From: Microbacterium thalli
GTDB taxonomy: Bacteria; Actinomycetota; Actinomycetes; Actinomycetales; Microbacteriaceae
Length of the DNA: 64,000 nucleotides
Reading direction: 5' to 3'
NCBI RefSeq assembly: GCF_028737325.1
Contig: NZ_JAQZCH010000001.1
Span: 1,470,732 to 1,534,731 of the forward strand
The notes beneath the pieces are model-generated. The model was given only the letters and a program-made list of their open reading frames with translations, did no database searches and had not been told where the DNA came from. Below, piece by piece: positions 54,163-63,896 of this stretch. Position numbers and translations under genes: made by a program. Positions within the stretch are counted from its first letter, which is position 1, and each line of letters starts with the position of its first letter.

Positions 54163-54511
54163 CGTCCCCTCCGCGATCGCCCTCCGGCTCCTTGGCCACT
54201 GCCCGGCCATTGTCGCGCGAGGATCGGACACGGATGTCGGTGACCTTCGCCGACGCGTCGGGCTCGGTCGCCTGCACGGCCTGGGAGATCACCTGCGTCA
54301 GCGACACCCCGATCGCCCGGCATACGGCGTCGAGCTGATCGATGGTGAACACCTTCCGCGCGGCGAGGACACGGGACAGCTGAGACGGCGACATCCCCGC
54401 ACGCGCGGCGATCTCGACCTGACGGAGGCCGCGCTGACGGATCTCGGCGATGAGAGTCGTGGCGATGTGGCGGCTGAGGGGACCAGGGGTCGGAGTCTTT
54501 CCAGTAGGCAC
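54149..54511 (-). CDS. XRE-family HTH regulator
   Basis: The 120-residue protein has an HTH near residues 22-62 (AEIRQRGLRQVEIAARAGMSPSQLSRVLAARKV) and a short tail rich in Arg/Asp/Gly. The pattern is a repressor-like regulator, probably the ImmA substrate. I start at GTG 54511 (VPTGKTPTPGPL) because an ATG at 54568 would make two operator palindromes coding; that longer start cannot be excluded. Confidence 0.82.
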   Translation of the reverse strand: MPTGKTPTPGPLSRHIATTLIAEIRQRGLRQVEIAARAGMSPSQLSRVLAARKVFTIDQLDAVCRAIGVSLTQVISQAVQATEPDASAKVTDIRVRSSRDNGRAVAKEPEGDRGGDDGDG

Positions 54512-54512
54512 G

Positions 54513-54575
54513 TGCCAAGTTTGGCGCGCCACTTGCCATCTGGCAAACTCTGGCCATAGGGTTGCCATATGGCAG
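54513..54575. promoter_or_regulatory. palindrome array between divergent HTH genes
   Basis: Three related dyads: GCCAA-GT-TTGGC (54514-54525), TTGCCA-TC-TGGCAA (54533-54546, perfect) and TTGCCA-TA-TGGCAG (54562-54575). All share TGCCA/TGGCA half-sites around a 2-bp centre. They fill the gap between the minus-strand HTH gene and the plus-strand HTH gene, whose ATG lies in the third site. Confidence 0.75.
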
Positions 54576-54871
54576 GCACTCTGTTAAGCGCTCGAGTAGC
54601 TCGAACGGTGCGAGCAGTGCTCGCCCAGAAGCGTCTGACGCAGGAGTGGTTGTCCGTGGCCAGCGGCATCCCGATGCGCACACTGGCCCGTCGTCTGCAC
54701 GTGCGTCACCCGAGCCCGATGTCGGTCGAAGAGCTCGCCGAGATCGCTGCTGCGCTCGACGTTCGGATGGTCGACCTGTTGCCGGGCCTGGACGAGTCGC
54801 CCGTCTACCCGCGGACGACTCGTACCGGCATGGCCGCGGGGCAGCCCGGATTCAGGGCATCCGCGAAATGA
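54569..54871 (+). CDS. small HTH protein
   Basis: The 100-residue protein has an HTH (TVRAVLAQKRLTQEWLSVASGIPMRTLARRL, about residues 13-43) and SPMSVEELAEIAAALDVRMVDLL, typical of small XRE regulators. The ATG at 54569 is preceded by no ribosome site and lies in an operator, so it may be leaderless or start later at GTG 54608. It ends in a 20-bp convergent overlap with the nitroreductase. Confidence 0.75.
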   Translation: MAGTLLSARVARTVRAVLAQKRLTQEWLSVASGIPMRTLARRLHVRHPSPMSVEELAEIAAALDVRMVDLLPGLDESPVYPRTTRTGMAAGQPGFRASAK

Positions 54872-55388
54872 ACGCCTCGGCGTCGATCGTCTTGCGGCGC
54901 CCGGAATCGCGGTCGAGCGGCTTGCCTCCCACGCAGAGCCAGCCGAGCAGCTCCTCGCGCTTGCCGAGCTTGTGCGCTTTCGCGATGGGCTTCGACCGCG
55001 TCGCCGAGCCGGTGCGCCAGAACACGCCCCAGCCCGCCTCGTCGAGCAGCAGGCTCAGCATGTGCGCAACTCCGGAGGCGACGGCCTCCTGCTCCCAGCG
55101 CGGCACCTTGCTCTTCTTGCTATAGCTCGCGACGACGGCGATCAGCAGTGGCGCGCGCCCGGGCTTCGTCGAGATTCCGCGCTTGCCCTCGGCCTTATTG
55201 AGGGCCCGGCCCAGCCGCATCCGGTCGTCGCCGCGCAGCTCGATCAGCCGCCACGGGCGCAGCGACGAGTGATCGGCCACGCGCCCCGCCGCCGACACGA
55301 TGCGGACGAGCTCGTCGTGCGAGGGTGCCTCGTCGGTCACGCGCGACCACGAGCGCCGCGCACGCGCCGCCTCGTAGGCGCTCGTCAC
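54852..55388 (-). CDS. nitroreductase family protein
   Basis: The 178-residue flavoprotein has the nitroreductase FMN blocks ARRSWSRVTDEAPSHDEL, ADHSSLRPWRLIELRG, ASGVAHMLSLLLDEAGWGVFW and GKREELLGWLCVGG. Reductant and substrate are unknown. The GTG at 55388 overlaps the msrB stop as GTGA, so it is cotranslated with msrB, suggesting an oxidative-stress pair. Confidence 0.87.
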   Translation of the reverse strand: MTSAYEAARARRSWSRVTDEAPSHDELVRIVSAAGRVADHSSLRPWRLIELRGDDRMRLGRALNKAEGKRGISTKPGRAPLLIAVVASYSKKSKVPRWEQEAVASGVAHMLSLLLDEAGWGVFWRTGSATRSKPIAKAHKLGKREELLGWLCVGGKPLDRDSGRRKTIDAEAFISRMP

Positions 55389-55792
55389 TTCTCCGTCTCG
55401 GGGGTGAACGACAGCGACAGGGAGTTCATGCAGTACCGGTCGCCCGTGGGGGTGCCGAAGCCGTCGGGGAAGACGTGGCCCAAGTGCGATCCGCAGTTGG
55501 CGCAACGCACCTCGGTGCGAACCATGCCGTGCGACCGGTCTTCGATCAGCTCGACGGCCTCGGGGCGCACCGACTCGTAGAAGCTCGGCCACCCGCAGTG
55601 CGAGTCGAACTTGGTGCCGCTCTGGAAGAGCTCGGAACCGCACGCGGCACAGGCGTACAGGCCCGCGCGGCTCTCGTCGAGGAGCTCACCCGTCCAGGCG
55701 CGTTCGGTGCCCGCCTGGCGCAGCACGGCGTACTGCTCAGGGCTCAGCTCGGCGCGCCACTGGTCGTCGGTCTTGTTCACGGAATAGGTCAT
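55385..55792 (-). CDS. msrB: peptide-methionine (R)-S-oxide reductase MsrB
   Basis: MsrB repairs oxidised methionine. The 135-residue protein has both zinc CXXC pairs (YACAACGSELF and CANCGSHLGH), HCGWPSFYE and the catalytic cysteine in GDRYCMNSLSL. Length is standard. It is the first gene of a two-gene operon. Confidence 0.96.
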   Translation of the reverse strand: MTYSVNKTDDQWRAELSPEQYAVLRQAGTERAWTGELLDESRAGLYACAACGSELFQSGTKFDSHCGWPSFYESVRPEAVELIEDRSHGMVRTEVRCANCGSHLGHVFPDGFGTPTGDRYCMNSLSLSFTPETEK

Positions 55793-55858
55793 GTCTGCTC
55801 CTTCGCCTCGTCCTATTCAACTCGACGATCGCCCTGGGTGTTCCCGCACAATGGCTTC

Positions 55859-56854
55859 ATGCCCGATGAACTCGCCGCCGTCGCCGAGCGCTACCGGCGG
55901 TTCGCCGTCGTCGAGGCGCCGGGGCGCTCCGAGCTCTACGCCTCCTGGGCGGACCGGGTCGCGAGCGATCCGGCTTTGCAGCAACTGCTCGCGCGGCTGC
56001 CGGGCATCCGCCGTCAGCCGCCGCTGGTTTTCGCGGTGACCCGTCTGCTGGGCTCGGGGGATGTGCCGGCGGACGCCTGGGCGCAGTGGATGCGCGACAA
56101 CGCTGATGCCGTCGTCGCGGAGTGCCTCGCGCGTTCGGTGCAGACGAACGAACCGCTGCGCTGCGCGGCGCTTCTTCCTGCGCTGAGCCGGATCGACGGG
56201 CCGATCGCGCTGCTCGAGATCGGCGCGAGCGCGGGACTGTGCCTCTATCCCGATCGGTACTCGTATCGGTATCGCAGCGGACAGGGCGACACGCGGGTCG
56301 ACCCGGACGCGGGGCCATCGACGGTGGAGCTCGTCTGCGACGTGCGAGGCGAACGGATGCCGCTCGTGCGCTCACCCGAGGTCGTCTGGCGTGCCGGCAT
56401 CGACCTGAATCCGCTCGACGTGCGGAACCCGCGCGACGTCGACTGGCTGGCGCAGCTGGTCTGGCCGGGGGAGACGGGCCGCGCCGAACGGATCCGTGCG
56501 GCGGCGGGGATCGCCGCCGGCGACCCGCCGCTGATGGCCGCAGGTGACGCGTCGGCGCTGCTGCCCGAGATCGCCGCTCAGGCTCCCGCCGATGCGACGC
56601 TGGTCGTGACGACGCCCGGCGTGCTCGCGCACATCCCGCGAGCCGCACGGGCCGACGTGATCCGCGCAGCCCAGTCGGCGGGTCGCTGGATCACGATCGA
56701 CGAACCGGGCCTCCACGACGGCTGGCGCGGCGGGCAGCCCACCGCGTGGGCCGACGGATTCGCGGTCGCCCTCGACGGCGACATCCTCGGGGCCGCGGAT
56801 CCACTCGGGCGTTGGTGGGAGTGGCGTCCCGGATCCGGCGCGATCCGGTCGTAG
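55859..56854 (+). CDS. DUF2332 family protein
   Basis: The 331-residue protein has blocks RYRRFAVVEAPGRSELYASWADRVASDP, LLEIGASAGLCLYPDRYSYR and GDASALLPEIAAQAPADATL that define DUF2332. GASAGLCL resembles a SAM-binding loop, but no methyltransferase activity is established. ATG 55859 is used. It starts an apparent plus-strand operon with the DUF3263 and LytR_C genes. Confidence 0.87.
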   Translation: MPDELAAVAERYRRFAVVEAPGRSELYASWADRVASDPALQQLLARLPGIRRQPPLVFAVTRLLGSGDVPADAWAQWMRDNADAVVAECLARSVQTNEPLRCAALLPALSRIDGPIALLEIGASAGLCLYPDRYSYRYRSGQGDTRVDPDAGPSTVELVCDVRGERMPLVRSPEVVWRAGIDLNPLDVRNPRDVDWLAQLVWPGETGRAERIRAAAGIAAGDPPLMAAGDASALLPEIAAQAPADATLVVTTPGVLAHIPRAARADVIRAAQSAGRWITIDEPGLHDGWRGGQPTAWADGFAVALDGDILGAADPLGRWWEWRPGSGAIRS

Positions 56855-56863
56855 CGTGGAGGC

Positions 56864-57106
56864 GTGCCTCTCTCCGACCGCGACCGTTCGCTCCTCGACT
56901 TCGAGGCGCGCTGGACGGGGCACAGCGGGGCGAAGGAGGAGGCCGTCCGTTCGGAGCTCTCGCTGACGCCGGCGCGCTACTACCAGCTGCTCGGGCGTCT
57001 CATCGACTCTGCCGAGGCGGTGGCGTACGACCCCCTGCTGGTGCACCGCCTGCGCCGACTCCGTGCCTCCGGGCGCCGGGCGGGCGCTGGGCGCGCGGCC
57101 ATGTGA
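56864..57106 (+). CDS. DUF3263 domain protein
   Basis: The 80-residue protein (GTG start at 56864, MPLSDRDRSLLDFEARWTGH) carries the small actinobacterial DUF3263 domain with RYYQLLGRLIDSAEAVAYDPLLVHRL, predicted to be helical and DNA-binding-like. It lies 9 bp after the DUF2332 gene and 29 bp before the LytR_C gene, an order conserved in actinobacteria. Confidence 0.9.
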   Translation: MPLSDRDRSLLDFEARWTGHSGAKEEAVRSELSLTPARYYQLLGRLIDSAEAVAYDPLLVHRLRRLRASGRRAGAGRAAM

Positions 57107-57135
57107 CGCGGAGATTCGACAGATAGCATTCCTCC

Positions 57136-57717
57136 GTGCCGACAACGACCTACCCGAAGGACCGCTTCGACGAGCTGCCCGCTGACACCGCGCGCGTGGG
57201 AGCGCACCGCGCCGAGAACCCGCGCCTGCGGGCCGGCCTGCTGCTGTTCTGGTCTGCCGTGGCCGTTCTCGTCCTGATCGCCGTGGGCATTCTCGGCACG
57301 CTCCTGATCTCCGGTCGACTGTCGCTCTTCCCATCGGGTGCGGATTCGGCGCCAGCCGCCGAAGCGCCCGTCGAGGCGGCGCCGGTCGTCGATACGTCCT
57401 ACCCCGTGCTCATCTTGAACGCCACCGCCGAACGAGGCCTGGCGAACTCCATCGCCGAGACGGTCATCGCCGCCGGCTGGAGCACGGAGTCGGTCAACGC
57501 CGGCGAGGCGGGCTCGCAGGATTTCGCGACGACCACGATCTACTACCCGTCGGCCGAGGACGAGGGGGCGGCTCGTGGGCTGGCCGAGGTCATCGGCGGT
57601 GCCAACCTCGAGCTGAGCGACGCCTACCCCGGCCCGGTGGACGCCGACGGGAATCCGGGCACGCAGCTCACCGTGGTGGTCGGCCTGGACCGAGCGGGTG
57701 GCGACACGACCGGCTGA
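57136..57717 (+). CDS. LytR_C domain membrane protein
   Basis: The 193-residue protein has one TM segment (about residues 33-55), a Pro/Glu/Ala linker and a LytR_C domain (about 85-180; VLILNATAERGLANSIAETVIAAGWS). LytR_C domains often accompany cell-wall glycopolymer ligases but stand alone here. GTG at 57136 is the start. The function is unknown but probably extracytoplasmic. Confidence 0.87.
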   Translation: MPTTTYPKDRFDELPADTARVGAHRAENPRLRAGLLLFWSAVAVLVLIAVGILGTLLISGRLSLFPSGADSAPAAEAPVEAAPVVDTSYPVLILNATAERGLANSIAETVIAAGWSTESVNAGEAGSQDFATTTIYYPSAEDEGAARGLAEVIGGANLELSDAYPGPVDADGNPGTQLTVVVGLDRAGGDTTG

Positions 57718-57841
57718 GGATGCGTGTTTCGCGCTCGTGAACTTCTCGATGCGGACGTGTCAACAGTGCCGATAACGGCCGGATCCGGCGAAATCGCCTG
57801 CATACGATGACGCTGTCGCTCAGCATCATCAGGAGATTCGC

Positions 57842-58045
57842 ATGACACAGGGAACCGTCAAGTGGTTCAACGCCGAGAAGGGCTTCGGCTTCATCACGAT
57901 GGCTGAAGGCCAGGATGTCTTCGTCCACTACTCCAACATCGAGATGAACGGATTCCGCGTGCTCGAGGAAGGGCAGGCGGTCGAGTTCACCGTGGGGACC
58001 GGCCAGAAGGGCCCCCAGGCCGAATCGGTCCGCCCCCTCGTCTGA
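57842..58045 (+). CDS. cspA: cold-shock protein
   Basis: The 67-residue single-strand nucleic-acid-binding protein has RNP1 [12 protein letters not shown] and RNP2 DVFVHYS, the CSD fold throughout. It acts as an RNA chaperone. Ribosome site AGGAG lies before ATG. A TACGAT at 57803-57808 could be a -10. A terminator follows 20 bp later. Confidence 0.97.
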   Translation: MTQGTVKWFNAEKGFGFITMAEGQDVFVHYSNIEMNGFRVLEEGQAVEFTVGTGQKGPQAESVRPLV

Positions 58046-58064
58046 GCCGCGGCTCATCTCCATT

Positions 58065-58100
58065 CGAAAGAGCGCGTCGCGATAGCGGCGCGCTCTTTCG
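58065..58100 (+). terminator. terminator after cold-shock gene
   Basis: CGAAAGAGCGCG (58065-58076) pairs with CGCGCTCTTTCG (58089-58100), with an inner CGC/GCG pair around GATA. It is 19 bp after the csp stop. Confidence 0.85.
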
Positions 58101-58125
58101 CGGCGTTGACTCGGGTGCGGCGTGG

Positions 58126-58152
58126 CTTGCACTCCCCATGGTCGAGTGCCAG
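58126..58152 (+). promoter_or_regulatory. upstream CIRCE-like operator of groEL
   Basis: TTGCACTC-N9-GAGTGCCA, with CIRCE spacing (N9) and the invariant GCACTC/GAGTGC core but diverged outer bases. It overlaps the -35 and spacer of the groEL promoter. Confidence 0.7.
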
Positions 58153-58155
58153 AAT
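58127..58155 (+). promoter_or_regulatory. groEL promoter
   Basis: TTGCAC (58127-58132) and CAGAAT (58150-58155) are separated by 17 bp. The predicted start of transcription falls at the second CIRCE element. Confidence 0.6.
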
Positions 58156-58159
58156 GGCT

Positions 58160-59843
<1,684 letters not shown>

Positions 59844-59854
59844 TCCATACGCAG

Positions 59855-59882
59855 AACGGCCCCTCCTTCGGGAGGGGCCGTT
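59855..59882. terminator. terminator after groEL
   Basis: AACGGCCCCTCC (59855-59866) pairs with GGAGGGGCCGTT (59871-59882) around a TTCG tetraloop, followed by TCGCGTTT. It lies between convergent groEL and the WXG100 gene. Confidence 0.92.
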
Positions 59883-59903
59883 TCGCGTTTCCGGCGGCGT
59901 GAA

Positions 59904-60191
59904 TCAGCGGAACATGCCCGCCGCGGCGGCTTCGGCGTGCAGGTACTGCTGGCCCGCGGCATCCAGCGCTGCTCCGATCTCGGTCAGCGCCGTCTCGACC
60001 TCGCGTTGGGCCGCGCGCCAGCGCTCGACGACCGACTGGAACGCGACCGCGGCCCCGCCTGTCCATGACGCCTGCAGCTGAGTGAGCTGCGCCATCATGG
60101 CGCCGGTGTCGGCTTCGAGGCGGCCCGAGGTGGCTCGGATGGCAGCGGTGGCCGAGGTGACGGCGTCGCTGTCGATGGAGAAGATGGCCAT
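59904..60191 (-). CDS. WXG100 family protein (ESX-like)
   Basis: The 95-residue helical hairpin has the WXG turn at WTG (ASWTGGAAVAFQ) and the typical length of ESAT-6-like T7SS substrates. No eccC, eccD or partner WXG gene is nearby. It could be secreted by a type VII system encoded elsewhere. The C-terminal YxxxD/E secretion motif may be in QYLHAEA. Confidence 0.9.
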   Translation of the reverse strand: MAIFSIDSDAVTSATAAIRATSGRLEADTGAMMAQLTQLQASWTGGAAVAFQSVVERWRAAQREVETALTEIGAALDAAGQQYLHAEAAAAGMFR

Positions 60192-60306
60192 GAGTGCTCC
60201 TTCGTTCGGATGCGCCCAGGCTAGGGACGGCGGGAACCGTCGTCAGGGGCTCCCTCCCGGTCCGGGGAGAACCCTCTCGCGGCATCCGCGGGGGAGGAGC
60301 GTCGGC

Positions 60307-62070
60307 TCAGCCCTGATCGTTGCGGAGGCGCGGCAGCGGCTGCGTCTCGATCCAGAGGTGCTCGGCTGCCTCGCGCCGGTCGGCGAGGGGGAACGACACC
60401 CGGAAGGTCGCGCCGCCACCCGGGGTGTTCTGCACGTCGATCGAGCCGTGCAGCGCCTCGACGATCGATGCGACGATCGACAGCCCGAGACCGGAGCCGC
60501 CGGTCTCGCGGGTGCGCGAGGTGTCGGCTCGCCAGAAGCGCTGGAAGATTTTCTCGCGCAGCTGTTCCGGGATGCCTTCGCCGTGGTCGATCACCGAGAT
60601 CCAGCCCATCCGCGTGTGACGGTCGAGCCCGACGGCGATCTCGATGGGCGTGCCCTCGGGGCTGTACCGACGCGCGTTGCCGATGAGGTTGGCCACGACC
60701 TGTCGGATGCGGTTCTCGTCACCCAGCACGACGGGAACGAGCGGCGGCTCGGCGGGGTGGACGAGGGGTGGCTCGTCCACCGGCTGCTCGCGGTCGCGCT
60801 GCTCGCCGGACCGTTGGTCGCTCGAGCGCGGCTCGGTGCGGCGCTCGTCGCGCGGTCGTCGACGCAGACGCGGCAGGCTGGGCCCACCGCGGCCGCGCCC
60901 GCTGCCGGGACGCTTCCGGCCGCCCGCGGCCTCGGGCTCGGTCGGCAGCTCCAGCGTCAAGGCATCGTCGGAGAACTCGATGACCGAGACCTCGCGCTCG
61001 GGAGCGGCGGCACGCGTGTCGAGGGCGGCGTCGCGAGCGATCGGACGCAGGTCGACGGGGGCGATCACCAGGTCGCGCCGCTCGTCGAGGCGGGCGAGGG
61101 CAAGCAGGTCTTCGACCAACCCGCTCATGCGGACGGCTTCCTTCTCGATGCGCTCCATCGACTGCGCGGTGTGCTCGGCGTCGGTGATGGCCCCCATGCG
61201 GTACAGCTCGGCGTAGCCGCGCACGGTGACGAGCGGCGTGCGCAGCTCGTGGCTGGCGTCGCCGATGAACCGCCGCATCTGCTGCACCGTTGCATCGCGC
61301 TGCGCCAGGGCGGTATCGATGCGGTCGAGCATCGCGTTGATGGCGATCTTGAGCCGGCCGACCTCGGTGCCGGGCGAGATGTCGCCCATCCGCTGGCTGA
61401 GGTCGCCGGCGGCGATGGTCATGGCGGTGTTCTCGACCTCGCCGAGGCTGCGGAAGGTGAGCGTCACGAGCCAGCGGGTGCCGAGCGCGCCGGCGACGAG
61501 GATCAGGGCCGCGATGATCGTGTAGATGCTGATGAAGGTCGTGACCGTCTGGGTCACGGAGGTCAGAGGCAACGCCACGAGCTGGGTGTAGCTCTCGCGC
61601 GAGCCCTCGGGTTGCAGCACGTCGACGCTCGCGTGGAACATGCCCGAGCCCTCGCGGGCCGGGACCTCGAACGGCTCCGTTCCCTTCACGACGGTCTTGT
61701 CGAGCGTGAACGTCGTCGGCAGGTCGGGCTTCGGATACTCGGGCCCGCCCGCCACCGAGAGCAGCTGACCCTCGGGGCTGTACACGGCGACGACGAACGT
61801 CGTCGGGGGTGCGGTCGTGCTCGCCTCGAACGAGGCGATCCCGTCGTCGACGGTGACTTCCATCACCGAGCTCGCGAGATCGGTGGGAGCCAGCGATCGC
61901 AGGCTCTCATCGAGCGCCGCGACCTGGGCGTTGCGCAGGAAGATCATCGTGCCGACGCCCGCGGCGATGAGCCCCATCGCGAGGAGCGTGACGATCACGC
62001 CCGTCACCTTCGTGCGCAGGCTGATGCCGCGCCACCAACGGGTGACGCTGTCGTTCGTGGCGTCGGTCAG
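60307..62070 (-). CDS. sensor histidine kinase, probable CTG start
   Basis: The 587-residue kinase has two TM segments (about residues 23-43 and 180-205) flanking an extracytoplasmic sensor domain, HAMP (SLGEVENTAMTIAAGDLSQRM), H-box GDASHELRTPLVTVRGY and HATPase boxes ANLIGNARRYSP, DHGEGIP and GGSGLGLSIVASI. A basic Gly/Arg/Pro-rich insert of about 80 residues breaks the catalytic region. CTG at 62070 is chosen because the family N-terminus (WWRGISLRTKVT) begins before GTG 62007 and CTG has GGAG six bases upstream. The cognate regulator is 16 bp upstream. Confidence 0.85.
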   Translation of the reverse strand: MTDATNDSVTRWWRGISLRTKVTGVIVTLLAMGLIAAGVGTMIFLRNAQVAALDESLRSLAPTDLASSVMEVTVDDGIASFEASTTAPPTTFVVAVYSPEGQLLSVAGGPEYPKPDLPTTFTLDKTVVKGTEPFEVPAREGSGMFHASVDVLQPEGSRESYTQLVALPLTSVTQTVTTFISIYTIIAALILVAGALGTRWLVTLTFRSLGEVENTAMTIAAGDLSQRMGDISPGTEVGRLKIAINAMLDRIDTALAQRDATVQQMRRFIGDASHELRTPLVTVRGYAELYRMGAITDAEHTAQSMERIEKEAVRMSGLVEDLLALARLDERRDLVIAPVDLRPIARDAALDTRAAAPEREVSVIEFSDDALTLELPTEPEAAGGRKRPGSGRGRGGPSLPRLRRRPRDERRTEPRSSDQRSGEQRDREQPVDEPPLVHPAEPPLVPVVLGDENRIRQVVANLIGNARRYSPEGTPIEIAVGLDRHTRMGWISVIDHGEGIPEQLREKIFQRFWRADTSRTRETGGSGLGLSIVASIVEALHGSIDVQNTPGGGATFRVSFPLADRREAAEHLWIETQPLPRLRNDQG

Positions 62071-62086
62071 GCTGCTGCTCCGTCGA

Positions 62087-62779
62087 TCAGGCCGACTTGT
62101 CGGCCTTGAGCATGTAGCCGAAGCCGCGCTTGGTCTGGATCAGCGGCTCGGAGGAGTGCGGGTCGATCTTGCGGCGCAGGTACGAGATGTAGCTCTCGAC
62201 GATGCCGGCGTCGCCGTTGAAGTCGTACTCCCACACGTGGTCGAGGATCTGCGCCTTGCTCAGCACCCGGTTCGGGTTGAGCATGAGGTAGCGCAGCAGC
62301 TTGAACTCTGTCGGAGACAGGTCGATCGACGCGTCGCCGACCTGCACGTCGTGCGTGTCCTGGTCCATCGTCAGCTCGCCCGCGCGGATGATCGACTCCT
62401 CGTCGGCCTGCATCGTGCGGCGGAGGATGGCCTGGATGCGCGCGACGATCTCGTCGAGGCTGAAGGGCTTGGTGACGTAGTCGTCCCCGCCCGCGTTCAA
62501 GCCTTCGATCTTGTCCTCGGTCTCGTCCTTGGCGGTGAGGAAGAGGATCGGCGCGGTGTACCCGGCGCCGCGGAGGCGCTTGGTCACGCTGAAGCCGTTC
62601 ATGTCGGGGAGCATGACGTCGAGCACGATCAGGTCGGGCTCCTCCTCGAGCACGGCCGAGATGGTCTGGGCGCCGTTGCCGACGGCGCGGACCTGGTAGC
62701 CGGCGAACTTCAGCCCGGTGATCAGCAGGTCACGGATGTTCGGTTCGTCGTCCACGACGAGGATGCGCGGTGCTGTCAT
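62087..62779 (-). CDS. OmpR-family response regulator
   Basis: The 230-residue regulator has VDDEPNIRDLL, phospho-acceptor Asp in LIVLDVMLPDMNGFS, Lys in YVTKPFSLDEIV and a winged helix with VESYISYLRRKID. It forms an operon with the kinase that follows (16-bp gap). The stimulus is not predictable. It resembles mycobacterial TcrX/PhoP-type regulators. Confidence 0.93.
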   Translation of the reverse strand: MTAPRILVVDDEPNIRDLLITGLKFAGYQVRAVGNGAQTISAVLEEEPDLIVLDVMLPDMNGFSVTKRLRGAGYTAPILFLTAKDETEDKIEGLNAGGDDYVTKPFSLDEIVARIQAILRRTMQADEESIIRAGELTMDQDTHDVQVGDASIDLSPTEFKLLRYLMLNPNRVLSKAQILDHVWEYDFNGDAGIVESYISYLRRKIDPHSSEPLIQTKRGFGYMLKADKSA

Positions 62780-62867
62780 AGGCCCATACTGGCACCGGAA
62801 TCCATCGGTTTGCTGGATATCGCTGCGGCGAGCGTCGTGGTGCTAGGCCACAGGGGAGGATGGGGGC

Positions 62868-63872
62868 ATGCCGCGTCCGATCGACTTCGACCGTCTCGCA
62901 TTCCACCGGCTCGTCTTCGCGCGGCGCCGTCACGGCTGGTGGACCCCGCTCGCGGTCGGCGCGCTCGGACTCGTCATCTACATCCTCGCCCTGCTGCTCC
63001 TGGCTCTGGTCGGCGTGGCCGCGGCTTTGTCGAACCCCGACGCGGCCCGCGCGCTCGAGGCCGTCCTCGCCGACGGCGGCGCCCTCGACGTGACGTCGCC
63101 GCTGTCGCTCGTCGTGGGGCTCGGCACTGTCGCCCTGATGCTGCCGGCCTACCTGCTGGCATCGCTCGTGGTCAACGGGCGCCGCCTGGGCTTCGCCTCC
63201 GCCGTCTACGGCCGCCTGCGCTGGCGGTGGATGCTGGTGTGCGGGGGCCTCGCGATCGCGACGGCCGTCGTCGTCACCCTCGTCACGGCGCTCCTGCCGG
63301 CGGACGCGTCGGCGGCGACGCTCGAGGCGCCCGCGGGGGCGACGCTGTGGCTCAGCCTGCTCGCGGTCGTCCTGCTCGTGCCGGTGCAGGCGACCGCAGA
63401 GGAGTACGTCTTCCGCGGGTACCTCATGCAAGCCATCGGGCGGTGGCTGCGGCATCCGCTGTTCGCCATCCTGCTGCCGGTTCCGCTGTTCGTCATCGGC
63501 CATCTGTACGACCCCGTCGGCCAGGCCGCCGTCGGACTCTTCGCGGTCGCCGCGGGCTGGCTCACGTGGCGCACCGGCGGGCTCGAGGCGGCCATCGCGC
63601 TGCACGTCGTCAACAACCTGCTGGCGTTCCTGCTGGGGCTGCTCGGGTTGTCGGATCCGGCGGCGACGGATGTCGGGTGGGTGAGCTTCGCGTCGTCCGT
63701 GCTGCTGCTGGCTGTGTACGCGGGGGCCGTCGAGCTCGTGCTGCGCCGCCGGCCCATCGTGCGCACCTACGCGTTGCCGCGCGCGCCCCTGCCGCCGACG
63801 GTCGCCATGCCGACGCCGACGGCGACCGTCCCGCTTCCGGGCGAGCCGACGCCGGACCTGACGCGGCCCTGA
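62868..63872 (+). CDS. CPBP family intramembrane glutamic endopeptidase
   Basis: The 334-residue protein has about eight TM helices and the Abi/CPBP motifs EEYVFRGYLMQ (Glu178-Glu179, Arg), FVIGHLYDP (His) and HVVNN. These proteases are related to Rce1; roles in peptide processing or bacteriocin self-immunity are known. A Pro/Thr-rich tail follows. It is divergent from the response regulator (88 bp). Confidence 0.92.
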   Translation: MPRPIDFDRLAFHRLVFARRRHGWWTPLAVGALGLVIYILALLLLALVGVAAALSNPDAARALEAVLADGGALDVTSPLSLVVGLGTVALMLPAYLLASLVVNGRRLGFASAVYGRLRWRWMLVCGGLAIATAVVVTLVTALLPADASAATLEAPAGATLWLSLLAVVLLVPVQATAEEYVFRGYLMQAIGRWLRHPLFAILLPVPLFVIGHLYDPVGQAAVGLFAVAAGWLTWRTGGLEAAIALHVVNNLLAFLLGLLGLSDPAATDVGWVSFASSVLLLAVYAGAVELVLRRRPIVRTYALPRAPLPPTVAMPTPTATVPLPGEPTPDLTRP

Positions 63873-63896
63873 CCTCGGTCCCAGGCGGGAGGCGCG

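Noticed and set aside
53719..54871. Prophage or integrative element remnant
   Set aside because: ImmA/IrrE and XRE genes alone, without integrase, attachment repeats, excision or structural genes, do not support a mobile element call.
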